From an uncultured Bacilli bacterium (GTDB lineage: Bacteria; Bacillota_I; Bacilli_A; RF39; UBA660), in assembly GCA_910584305.1 (NCBI GenBank), contig CAJTZW010000017.1:1-30243 (forward strand): DNA of 30,243 nucleotides. The letters run 5' to 3'. This document shows positions 23,426-30,167 of this stretch, one piece after another (positions within the stretch are counted from its first letter, which is position 1; each line of letters starts with the position of its first letter). The translations under genes and the position numbers were made by a program. Under the pieces are notes generated by a model. It saw nothing but the letters and a program-made list of their open reading frames with translations. It ran no database searches and had not been told where the DNA came from.

Positions 23426-24247
23426 ATGGACAAAAATATAAAGGATAAACTAATTTTGGAACATATCCAGTCCGTTTCTAAAATTGCTAAAAAATATGCA
23501 GAAAAAACGGGGATAAATATTCATGAATTAGAAAGCTATGGGTATGAAGGATTGTTAGTAGGTATCGATAAAATTGATATTTCTCCAAAAAAATATATTA
23601 TAAATTCCAAACTTCATCAATATATAGAACGATATATTATCCGTGGTATTAAAGAGATGCAACCTCATTATTTAATAAACTATAATAATGCCTTTCTAAA
23701 AGTAAAAGAGGAAGTAGAGAAACGAGAATATACTACATTAGAAGAGGATATAACACTGTTAAGAGAGATATCCAATATTCTAGTAGAAAGAGGAATTATT
23801 AGTAAGGATAAACAAGAGGATTATGAACAACAATACCTATTGAATCATCCAGAATCTTTATTACAATGCAAGGACTCTTTAATATGTCAAGAAGAAGCAA
23901 TATTTTCTAGTGTACTCAAAATGTCAAAGGAAGATATACAAAAAGAAGTTGATGAGTTTTTAAGCAAAACTTACAATATAGAGAAATATATTATAACGAA
24001 GTTGTTTGGAATAGGTGATAATGAAGCAAAAACACTTTCTGCCATTGTACAGGAAAGGCATTTAGATTATCCAAGAGGCCGTCAAATATTGAATAAAGGG
24101 CTCAAAAGAATAAAGAACTCAGAGGATTTAAAAAGGGTTCGTAAATTGCTTACCATACTAAATGAAGAGGCAAATTATGTAGACTACATAGATAGTAGTA
24201 AGTCAAAACTAAGTGAACTCCCAAAAGAATATAAAAGAAAGGCATAA
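23426..24247 (+). CDS. Divergent sigma-70-like protein
   Basis: The 273-residue protein shows weak but ordered likeness to sigma-70 factors. Residues about 10-75 (HIQSVSKIAKKYAEKTGINIHELESYGYEGLLVGIDKI, then YIERYIIRGIKEM) mirror region 2. Residues about 190-240 (ITKLFGIGDNEAKTLSAIV, YPRGRQILNKGLKRIKNSEDLKR) mirror the region 4 helix-turn-helix of RpoD-type factors, where RxRQIxxKALxKLR is usual. The helix-2 Gly-Tyr-Glu-Gly segment is kept, but the aromatic residues used for promoter melting are poorly conserved. It could be an alternative or degenerate sigma factor, or an anti-sigma decoy. A 16-bp palindrome over its -35 suggests its own repressor. Both sigma-like genes of this window lie within 4 kb. 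Confidence 0.6.
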   Translation: MDKNIKDKLILEHIQSVSKIAKKYAEKTGINIHELESYGYEGLLVGIDKIDISPKKYIINSKLHQYIERYIIRGIKEMQPHYLINYNNAFLKVKEEVEKREYTTLEEDITLLREISNILVERGIISKDKQEDYEQQYLLNHPESLLQCKDSLICQEEAIFSSVLKMSKEDIQKEVDEFLSKTYNIEKYIITKLFGIGDNEAKTLSAIVQERHLDYPRGRQILNKGLKRIKNSEDLKRVRKLLTILNEEANYVDYIDSSKSKLSELPKEYKRKA

Positions 24248-24260
24248 TACGTCTTTTTTT
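24234..24260 (+). terminator. Terminator at the end of the sigma-like gene
   Basis: AAAGAAAGGC (24234-24243) can pair with GTCTTTTTTT (24251-24260) with two G-U pairs and a seven-base loop containing the stop codon. T-rich sequence continues after it. Confidence 0.55.
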
Positions 24261-24272
24261 CTTTTATAAAAA

Positions 24273-24278
24273 TATAAT
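24273..24278 (+). promoter_or_regulatory. Candidate -10 element of the YlmC/YmxH gene
   Basis: A perfect TATAAT lies 15 bases before the start codon, immediately after the upstream terminator. No good -35 is visible, so the call is weak. Confidence 0.35.
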
Positions 24279-24293
24279 ACATTAGGTGGTAGT

Positions 24294-24527
24294 ATGCGTT
24301 TATCTGATTTACAAAGCAAAGACATTGTGGCTCTTGAAGATGGGAAAAAAATAGGAAATATCATTGATGTAGCCATAGATGATAAAGGGAATATGGTTGC
24401 CTTAATCGTTCAAAAATCCAAATTTTTAAATAACATATTTTCAGCCCAAGGCGAGATAGAAATTAAATGGAGCCAAGTAAAAAAAATAGGTGAGGATGTC
24501 ATTCTTGTCAATATGACAATTTATTGA
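24294..24527 (+). CDS. YlmC/YmxH-family PRC-barrel protein
   Basis: The 77-residue protein is a single PRC-barrel domain: MRLSDLQSKDIVALEDGKKIG at the start, then DVAIDDKGNMVALIV and IKWSQVKKIGEDVILV. It matches the YlmC/YmxH group, small proteins linked to sporulation in Bacillota. In Bacillus, ylmC lies close downstream of sigG, so its position here (about 2.8 kb after sigG) may be a remnant of that synteny, with other genes between. The biochemical role is not established. The RBS is taggtgg. Length is normal for the family. Confidence 0.85.
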   Translation: MRLSDLQSKDIVALEDGKKIGNIIDVAIDDKGNMVALIVQKSKFLNNIFSAQGEIEIKWSQVKKIGEDVILVNMTIY

Positions 24528-24533
24528 TATAAT
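24505..24533 (+). promoter_or_regulatory. Promoter of the glycosyltransferase gene, with an inverted repeat
   Basis: TTGTCA (24505-24510) and TATAAT (24528-24533) are 17 bases apart, and TGA before the -10 makes it extended. TTGTCA and TGACAA (24514-24519) form an inverted repeat with a three-base centre over the -35. It could be an operator or a weak hairpin at the end of the previous gene. Confidence 0.65.
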
Positions 24534-24550
24534 CAGTTTAGGTGATACAA

Positions 24551-25573
24551 ATGAAAATACTATTATATTCAGAATTCGATAAAATAAATAGAAAATCAGG
24601 ATTAGGGAAAGCAATCCAACATCAAATTAAAGCATTGGAAGATAATCATGTCGAATATACAACCAATCCAAAGTGCAAAGATTATGATATTATTCATCTA
24701 AATTTCTATGGACCAAAATCTTATTTTCTTGCTAAAAAAGCAAAAAAGGAAGGAAAAAAGATAGTATATCATGCCCATTCAACAGAAGAAGACTTCCGAA
24801 ATTCTTTTATCTTCTCCAATCAACTTGCGCCTCTTTTCAAATGGTGGATTAGTAAGTGCTACCGACTAGGGGATCATATCATTACACCTACTGAATATTC
24901 AAAAGAATTGTTAGAACACTATAACCTAAATCGTCCAATTACTGCGATATCCAATGGGATTGATATGAAATTTTTTGAAAGGAATGAAGAAGCAGGCCAA
25001 AAATTTAGAAAAGATTTTGGGTATAAAAAGACGGATAAAATAGTGATAGGAATTGGATTATATTTAGAAAGAAAAGGAATATTAGACTTTGTAGAACTTG
25101 CTAAAAGAATGCCTGAATATAAATTTATTTGGTTTGGATATTCTCCACTTACATTTTCTCCAAGAAAAGTCAAAAAAGCAGTACATACAAAACTAGACAA
25201 TTTATATTTTGCTGGATATCAAGAACCAGAAATTATTCGAAGTGCCTATAGTGGTTGTGATGTATATGTATTCCCAACATTGGAGGAAACAGAAGGAATA
25301 CCTCTTTTAGAAGCACTTACAGAAAAAGCAAATACAGTTATTCATGATATCCCAATTTTTAACTTTGTAGAAGATGGGAAAGATGTATATAAGGCAAAAG
25401 ATTTAAATGAATATGAAGAAAAAATTCGAGGAATCATCGAAGGTAAATTACCATCTCTTGTAGAAAATGGATATAAAAAAGTTTTAGATAAAGAGATTAA
25501 AACAGCAGGGAAAAAATTAATTGAGGTATATGAAAATTTATTAAAGGAAGAAGAAGATAATGTTACAAAGTGA
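24551..25573 (+). CDS. GT4-family glycosyltransferase, probably glycolipid synthesis
   Basis: The 340-residue protein is a GT-B fold enzyme of family GT4. The N-terminal half contains SGLGKAIQHQIKALE and the characteristic VYHAHSTEEDFRNSFIFSN. The C-terminal half holds the nucleotide-sugar region, with the E-x7-E-type motif in LEETEGIPLLEAL near residue 245-255. The N-terminal segments resemble diacylglycerol glucosyltransferase-like proteins of Bacilli and Mollicutes, which make membrane glycolipids or lipoteichoic acid anchors from UDP-glucose. The acceptor is inferred from memory of that family. I chose ATG 24551 after taggtgat; GTG 24542 lies inside the RBS. The 14-base overlap with the next gene implies coupled translation. 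Confidence 0.82.
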   Translation: MKILLYSEFDKINRKSGLGKAIQHQIKALEDNHVEYTTNPKCKDYDIIHLNFYGPKSYFLAKKAKKEGKKIVYHAHSTEEDFRNSFIFSNQLAPLFKWWISKCYRLGDHIITPTEYSKELLEHYNLNRPITAISNGIDMKFFERNEEAGQKFRKDFGYKKTDKIVIGIGLYLERKGILDFVELAKRMPEYKFIWFGYSPLTFSPRKVKKAVHTKLDNLYFAGYQEPEIIRSAYSGCDVYVFPTLEETEGIPLLEALTEKANTVIHDIPIFNFVEDGKDVYKAKDLNEYEEKIRGIIEGKLPSLVENGYKKVLDKEIKTAGKKLIEVYENLLKEEEDNVTK

Positions 25574-26609
25574 AACAAGAAGTGCAATATTATTGAAAGA
25601 GATTTTATCCGATTTACAGAGAGATATTGAAACGTATAGTAAGTCATATACATTACCAAGTATAAAAGATGCAATTCAGTACCCTAAGAAAATTGAGAAA
25701 ATATTGTATATGGCAGAAGATGCCATTGTAAATAAAGAATATAACAAAGCTTTAAACTATTATAGACATATAAATCAATATATAAATGAGACAGAATATG
25801 GATTTGATGTACAGATTTCATTTTTGAATGAAATCTTGCACTGCATCAAAGCAAATAAAAATAAAATTATCAATAGACTACAAGAAAAAGAAGCATTTGC
25901 TATTAAAACTATAGACGAAGAAACATATTCAGTACTTAAAAAATATGAGATAGGTCTAACAAAACCATCTATAAATGACTTATGCAAAGAAGTAAATAGA
26001 CATATTGAAAACCATTTGTATATAGCCTCTGCCAGTATATTAGATATCATTGAAAATAAAGATGTGTTACATAAATACTCACATATTATAGAATACTTAA
26101 AAGCAAAAAGTAATGAATATTGTATTGAAGAGTCTATGTCTAGTGAGGCTAAGAATATCAAAAATGCCTTACTAAAAGAAGTCTCTATCTCCTGTGATGA
26201 AGGCGATTATGATAAAGCAGAAATGCTAGCAAAGCAAAGTTCATTAAAAATAAATCATCCTGATTTTTGTTACTATTTAGGAAAGATCTATTATAAGAAA
26301 AAAGAAAGAGATAAAGCGCTAGAATACTTTTTAAGTTATAAGAAAATTGGAGTTAAAAAATATCCAAAAGTACAACCGTATATTTATAATATATATAAAA
26401 AGAAACATAATCCAGGATTAGCTATGGAAGAAATGAAAAATGCTCTAGAAATTGAGTCATTGATTAAAGATTTTCAGGTTATGTTGTTTGAATATATAGC
26501 ATCATATAAATTCGTTCAAAAAATAAACAAAAGTGACTATGATGATTTTAAACCAGGAATTCAAAAAATTCTTATGACAGAAGAGGATTTTCTAAAACGG
26601 AACCAGTAG
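25560..26609 (+). CDS. TPR-like helical repeat protein coupled to the glycosyltransferase
   Basis: The 349-residue protein is largely helical. Residues about 215-300 read as two to three tetratricopeptide-like repeats (EGDYDKAEMLAKQSSLKINHP, CYYLGKIYYKKKERDKALEYFLSYKK, NPGLAMEEMKNALEIE). Another candidate repeat lies near residue 50-75 (AEDAIVNKEYNKALNYYRHI). There is no membrane helix or signal peptide. The N-terminal region is not assigned. Its start overlaps the glycosyltransferase by 14 bases with aaggaagaa as RBS, so the two proteins are probably made in a fixed ratio and may interact. The function is unknown. The stop codon lies inside the terminator at 26593-26619. Confidence 0.7.
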   Translation: MLQSETRSAILLKEILSDLQRDIETYSKSYTLPSIKDAIQYPKKIEKILYMAEDAIVNKEYNKALNYYRHINQYINETEYGFDVQISFLNEILHCIKANKNKIINRLQEKEAFAIKTIDEETYSVLKKYEIGLTKPSINDLCKEVNRHIENHLYIASASILDIIENKDVLHKYSHIIEYLKAKSNEYCIEESMSSEAKNIKNALLKEVSISCDEGDYDKAEMLAKQSSLKINHPDFCYYLGKIYYKKKERDKALEYFLSYKKIGVKKYPKVQPYIYNIYKKKHNPGLAMEEMKNALEIESLIKDFQVMLFEYIASYKFVQKINKSDYDDFKPGIQKILMTEEDFLKRNQ

Positions 26610-26619
26610 TTTCGTTTTT
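26593..26619 (+). terminator. Terminator of the glycosyltransferase-TPR unit
   Basis: AAAACGGAAC (26593-26602) pairs with GTTTCGTTTT (26608-26617) with one G-U and a five-base loop, followed by T residues. The stop codon TAG overlaps the loop and right arm. Confidence 0.75.
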
Positions 26620-26628
26620 ATGTTATAA
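26620..26628 (+). promoter_or_regulatory. Extended -10 promoter of the ApbE-like gene
   Basis: TGT then TATAAT directly follows the upstream terminator. The start codon is 16 bases further, leaving room only for the RBS (aggtgatg). No clear -35 is visible. Confidence 0.5.
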
Positions 26629-26644
26629 TAAGATAGGTGATGCT

Positions 26645-27658
26645 ATGAAAAAGAAAATCATTGGAAGCATAATAATTCTTTTTATATGTATTAGTATATC
26701 CCTGCTTCTAATAAAAAGAAATTCAAAACAAGAATATACAAGTAATTTATCCTATATAGATACAAATATTTATATAAAAATATACAGTAAAGATGAAGCG
26801 AAAGCAAAGAGTGCTTTAGAGAAAGTAGAAGCCTTATATCAAGACTATTATGAATTATCCGACCGATACAATCATTACGAGGGAAAACTAAATCTCTATG
26901 ATATTTTACATAACACTTCTATAGAAGAATATATAGAAATTGATCCTAAACTATATGAAATGATTTCCTATGGAATGGAATGGTTAGAAAAAAGTAACGG
27001 GCTTTTAGACATTAGAATTGGAAATATTATAGATATTTGGAAGACATATAGGGATATCGGTATAGGAATCCCCACCATCGAAGAACTAACAGTCGCTAAA
27101 AATAACATGGTAACTGATATCGTTTTAAAAGAAGGAAATCTCATAAAGAACAATCACCCAAATCTAGATTTAAGTTTGATTGTTAGAGGATATGCTACAG
27201 AAAAAGTAGGTGAATATTTAGAAAGTGTAGGAATTGATGAGTACATTATTAATACCGATGGAAATATCAAAGTAGGAAGTCATTACAACCATTCTACCTA
27301 TAGTATTGGAATTGAAGACCCCAATAGTAGCACAGGTGATATCTATAAAGTGGTATATGGGAATCATATAAGTGTTGCCTCGAGCGGAGGTTATAATAGA
27401 TATTATGAATATAATCAAAAACAATATCATTATATTATAGACCCAAATACATTATTTCCTTCCAATCATTGTAAAAATGTTACTGTTATCACAAATAGCT
27501 CTATAGTAGGGGATGTCCTATCAACTATATTATTTCTCCTTCCAATAGATGAAGGAAAAACACTAATAGAAGGTATGGATTTTGTAGAAGCAATTTGGTA
27601 CACAAATGATAACATAGAAATTAAAACAGATGGTTTTACAAGATACGAAATGCGTTAA
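26645..27658 (+). CDS. ApbE-like FAD:protein FMN transferase
   Basis: The 337-residue protein has an N-terminal signal or anchor helix (residues 5-23), with no obvious lipobox at the end of the helix, and an ApbE domain. These enzymes attach FMN from FAD to Thr/Ser of exported redox proteins, using Mg. Family landmarks are present but altered: SLIVRGYATEKVGEYL in place of the usual GGIAKGYAVD, NTDGNIKVG in place of NaGGDI, QYHYIIDPNTLFPS (usual HHIIDP), and VGDVLSTILFLL (usual ADALSTALF). The Asp of GDVLST is kept. Whether transferase activity survives is uncertain. The gene precedes the two-component system with no terminator between, so a functional link is possible. Confidence 0.82.
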   Translation: MKKKIIGSIIILFICISISLLLIKRNSKQEYTSNLSYIDTNIYIKIYSKDEAKAKSALEKVEALYQDYYELSDRYNHYEGKLNLYDILHNTSIEEYIEIDPKLYEMISYGMEWLEKSNGLLDIRIGNIIDIWKTYRDIGIGIPTIEELTVAKNNMVTDIVLKEGNLIKNNHPNLDLSLIVRGYATEKVGEYLESVGIDEYIINTDGNIKVGSHYNHSTYSIGIEDPNSSTGDIYKVVYGNHISVASSGGYNRYYEYNQKQYHYIIDPNTLFPSNHCKNVTVITNSSIVGDVLSTILFLLPIDEGKTLIEGMDFVEAIWYTNDNIEIKTDGFTRYEMR

Positions 27659-27665
27659 ATTTATC

Positions 27666-27697
27666 TTTCACGCAGATTTCACAAAACAATGTATAAT
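27666..27697 (+). promoter_or_regulatory. Promoter of the two-component system with TTTCAC direct repeats
   Basis: TTTCAC occurs at 27666-27671 and 27677-27682, exactly 11 bases apart, ahead of TATAAT (27692-27697). OmpR/PhoB-type regulators bind direct repeats of about this spacing, and the second repeat covers the missing -35. This suggests autoactivation by the encoded response regulator. Confidence 0.55.
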
Positions 27698-27716
27698 AAA
27701 AGTTAGGAAGTGATTT

Positions 27717-28382
27717 ATGAAAATACTAGTTGTCGATGATGAAATAGGAATCCGTGCAGTGATAAAAGAATATTTAGAAAATGAACAGTATGAAGTAATA
27801 GAGGCAGAAAATGGAAGAGAAGCCATTCAAGTTGTAGAAAGTCATGAAATCGATTTAATAATTATGGATATCATGATGCCTATTATGGATGGATTTACTG
27901 CTTGCAAAGAAATTATAAAGAAAAAAAGGGTTCCAATCATTATGTTATCAGCACGTACAGAAGAATATGATAAGCTATTAGGATTTGATTTAGGAATAGA
28001 TGACTATATTACAAAACCATTTAGTCCAAAAGAATTGGTAGCACGTGTGAAAGCAGTTTTAAAAAGAAATACATCCTATCTAAATGACATTTTTACATAT
28101 AATGCATTAGAAGTAAATTTCAAAGCCCATACCATTACAATTGATTCTAAGGAAATAAAAACCACACCCAAAGAATATGAATTGTTATGTTTCTTTATTC
28201 ATAACCCAAACATTGCTCTATCCAGAGAACAATTGTTATCAAATGTATGGGGATACGACTTTTTTGGGGATGACAGGACGGTAGATACTCATATCAAAAT
28301 GCTTAGAAATAATTTAGGAATATATCGCGATTTAATTCAAACGGTAAGATCAGTAGGGTACAAATTTGAAATTGAAAAATAA
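27717..28382 (+). CDS. OmpR/PhoB-family response regulator
   Basis: The 221-residue protein has a receiver domain (1-115) with the acidic pair Asp7/Asp8, phospho-acceptor Asp51 (IIMDIMMPIMDG), Ser78 and Lys100 (DYITKPFSPKEL). A winged-helix DNA-binding domain follows (about 125-220, ending in the typical DDRTVDTHIKMLRNNLG and TVRSVGYKFE). It is phosphorylated by the kinase encoded just downstream, which it overlaps by 17 bases. All phosphotransfer residues are present. The direct TTTCAC repeats in its promoter are candidate binding sites. The signal is unknown; an ApbE-like flavinyltransferase lies directly upstream. Confidence 0.93.
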   Translation: MKILVVDDEIGIRAVIKEYLENEQYEVIEAENGREAIQVVESHEIDLIIMDIMMPIMDGFTACKEIIKKKRVPIIMLSARTEEYDKLLGFDLGIDDYITKPFSPKELVARVKAVLKRNTSYLNDIFTYNALEVNFKAHTITIDSKEIKTTPKEYELLCFFIHNPNIALSREQLLSNVWGYDFFGDDRTVDTHIKMLRNNLGIYRDLIQTVRSVGYKFEIEK

Positions 28383-29751
28383 TTTAAAATCAAAAATATG
28401 GGGATATCTCATCTTATTCTCTATGATTATCTTATCCCTATTTTGGATATTGAATATATCCTCTCTAGGCACATTTTATGAAAATGCAAAAAAGGAACAA
28501 TTGCTCCAGGCCGTTTCAGAAATAAAAGAAACATATCCATCCAATGTATTGGAAGAAACCCTAGACAACCTTACTTATAACAATGACTTCTGTATTGAAG
28601 TATATAGAAATAACCAACTCATCTATATATCCAATGATTACCATAGAGGGTGTATGATAGATAGTAATCCCTTAGAATTGAATATTTATAAAAAAGAATT
28701 TATGTATAGTGGACTTTCCAATAAAAACTATGAATTTATAAATCCAAACCAGAAAAATAAAATTCTAATGAGCAGTCTAAAAATAGACGATACTTATATA
28801 TTTATAAATACATCATTAGACCCTATAGACTCGACAATTGAAATTATCAAAAAACAATTTATATATATATTACTAGCAGTATTGGCCTCATCATTTATCA
28901 TCGCATATTTTATTTCGAAAAAAATTTCAAAACCTATCGAAAAAATCAATGAATCAGCTAAGAAAATGGCAAAAGGGGAATTCAATGTTGTCTTTGAAAA
29001 TGATAGTAATATTGAAGAAATAGAAGAACTTACTAAAACACTAGATTATACAAGAAATGAGTTAGAAAAAACAGAGGTGTTAAGACAAGAACTAATGGCC
29101 AATGTTAGTCATGATTTAAAAACACCACTTACTATGATTAAGGCATATGCAGAAATGGTTAGAGACTTAACTTACAAAAATAAAGAAAAAAGAGAAGCAA
29201 ATTTAAATATAATTATCGAAGAAACTGATCGTCTAAACATCCTAGTCAATGATATTTTAGAACTATCCAAAATACAATCTGGAAATATTCCCTTACAGGA
29301 AGAGGCATTTGATATCCATACATGTATACAAGATATTATCAAAAGATATGACATTTATCATACGAGAGATGGATATACAATCGAATATAAGAATAAACAA
29401 AACTTTAAAGTGCTTGCCGATAAGAAAAGAATTGAACAAGTACTATATAATTTACTAAACAATGCTCTAAATTATACAGGAGAAGATAAAAAAGTAAAAG
29501 TACTTCTTATAGATAAAAAAGATACAATTCGAATTGAAATCATTGATACAGGGAAAGGAATTGATGAAGATGAACTTAATCATATATGGGATAAGTATTA
29601 TAAAATTGATAAAACATACTCTAGGATGCAAATAGGCTCAGGAGTAGGATTATCTATTGTGAAGAATATATTAACCCTTCAAAAACTTCCTTTTGGAGTT
29701 ACATCTTCTAGCAAAGGCTCTACTTTCTATTTTGAAATAAAGAAAATTTGA
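28366..29751 (+). CDS. Membrane sensor histidine kinase
   Basis: The 461-residue protein has two membrane helices (about 10-32 and 165-183) flanking a sensor region of about 130 residues outside the membrane. A HAMP linker (185-235), a dimerisation/phospho-acceptor domain with His249 (ANVSHDLKTPL) and a HATPase domain follow. The ATPase boxes are visible: LLNNALNYT (N), DTGKGIDEDEL (G1) and GSGVGLSIVKNI (G2). The sensor region contains two cysteines (FCIEVY and RGCMID) that could pair. The start is a TTG at 28366 or 28372; AGGG at 28355 is best spaced for 28366. It overlaps the regulator gene, so it is the cognate kinase. The signal is unknown. Confidence 0.92.
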   Translation: MKLKNNLKSKIWGYLILFSMIILSLFWILNISSLGTFYENAKKEQLLQAVSEIKETYPSNVLEETLDNLTYNNDFCIEVYRNNQLIYISNDYHRGCMIDSNPLELNIYKKEFMYSGLSNKNYEFINPNQKNKILMSSLKIDDTYIFINTSLDPIDSTIEIIKKQFIYILLAVLASSFIIAYFISKKISKPIEKINESAKKMAKGEFNVVFENDSNIEEIEELTKTLDYTRNELEKTEVLRQELMANVSHDLKTPLTMIKAYAEMVRDLTYKNKEKREANLNIIIEETDRLNILVNDILELSKIQSGNIPLQEEAFDIHTCIQDIIKRYDIYHTRDGYTIEYKNKQNFKVLADKKRIEQVLYNLLNNALNYTGEDKKVKVLLIDKKDTIRIEIIDTGKGIDEDELNHIWDKYYKIDKTYSRMQIGSGVGLSIVKNILTLQKLPFGVTSSSKGSTFYFEIKKI

Positions 29752-29776
29752 CATTTAAAATTATTCTGTTATAATA
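29748..29776 (+). promoter_or_regulatory. Fully consensus promoter at the end of the kinase gene
   Basis: TTGACA (29748-29753), 17 bases, and TATAAT (29771-29776) match consensus exactly, and TGT before the -10 adds the extended element. The kinase stop codon lies in the -35. It should be very strong. Confidence 0.85.
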
Positions 29777-29803
29777 GAACTCTCGAAAGGGGGATAAAAT
29801 ATT

Positions 29804-30037
29804 ATGAAAAATAAAAATAATACAACAAAAAATATATATTTTACTTCAGACGGAAGTATGGTTAGAAAGACAGTAAAACAAGATATACCAAATTCTAATA
29901 AACTAGATAAATTAAGATGTCAATTAATAAAATACGCTCATCAGTATGAGGTCAACTTGCGTGAAAAAGGTCTAGAAGAAGAAAAAATAAAATCACTATC
30001 ATTTGAATGGGGTGGAACAAACACTTCGCCACTATGA
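29804..30037 (+). CDS. Small unknown protein, 5' part of a frameshifted gene
   Basis: The 77-residue reading frame begins after gaaaggggg and encodes a charged soluble protein (MKNKNNTTKNIYFTSDGSM, then YAHQYEVNLREKGLEEEKIKS). After Trp69 (base 30010) the frame reads into GGTNTSPL and stops. Skipping one G in the GGGG run at 30009-30012 would continue into a coding-like frame to 30146, giving about 114 residues. The gene has a consensus promoter and a proper terminator, so the transcription unit is intact. It is a broken gene, a sequencing error, or, less likely, a programmed frameshift. The function is unknown. Confidence 0.55.
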   Translation: MKNKNNTTKNIYFTSDGSMVRKTVKQDIPNSNKLDKLRCQLIKYAHQYEVNLREKGLEEEKIKSLSFEWGGTNTSPL

Positions 30038-30146
30038 AGTTAATTTTGGTGATGCATTGGATTCTGTTATTGCATATTTAGAATATAAAATAGAGAATTA
30101 TCAAAATGAACAAAATGTAAATGAAAAAACAGTTAAATATCGATAA
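30012..30146 (+). pseudogene. Detached 3' part of the frameshifted small gene
   Basis: In the +1 frame relative to the upstream part, 45 codons run to TAA at 30144-30146 (VEQTLRHYEVNFGDALDSVI, then YLEYKIENYQ). The composition looks coding and helical. No RBS precedes it. It joins naturally to the upstream part at Trp69 if one G of the G-run is removed, giving SFEWVEQTLRHYE. Confidence 0.55.
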
Positions 30147-30167
30147 GAGCGAAAGCTCTTTTTTTTT
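30145..30167 (+). terminator. GNRA-loop intrinsic terminator
   Basis: AAGAGC (30145-30150) pairs with GCTCTT (30155-30160) around a GAAA tetraloop, followed by a T run to 30167. It overlaps the stop codon of the frameshifted gene. Confidence 0.85.

Noticed and set aside
30008..30014. Programmed +1 frameshift in the small gene
   Set aside because: No slow or stop codon context like that of prfB is present at the shift site; an indel in a G-run is simpler. Kept only as a possibility in the findings.
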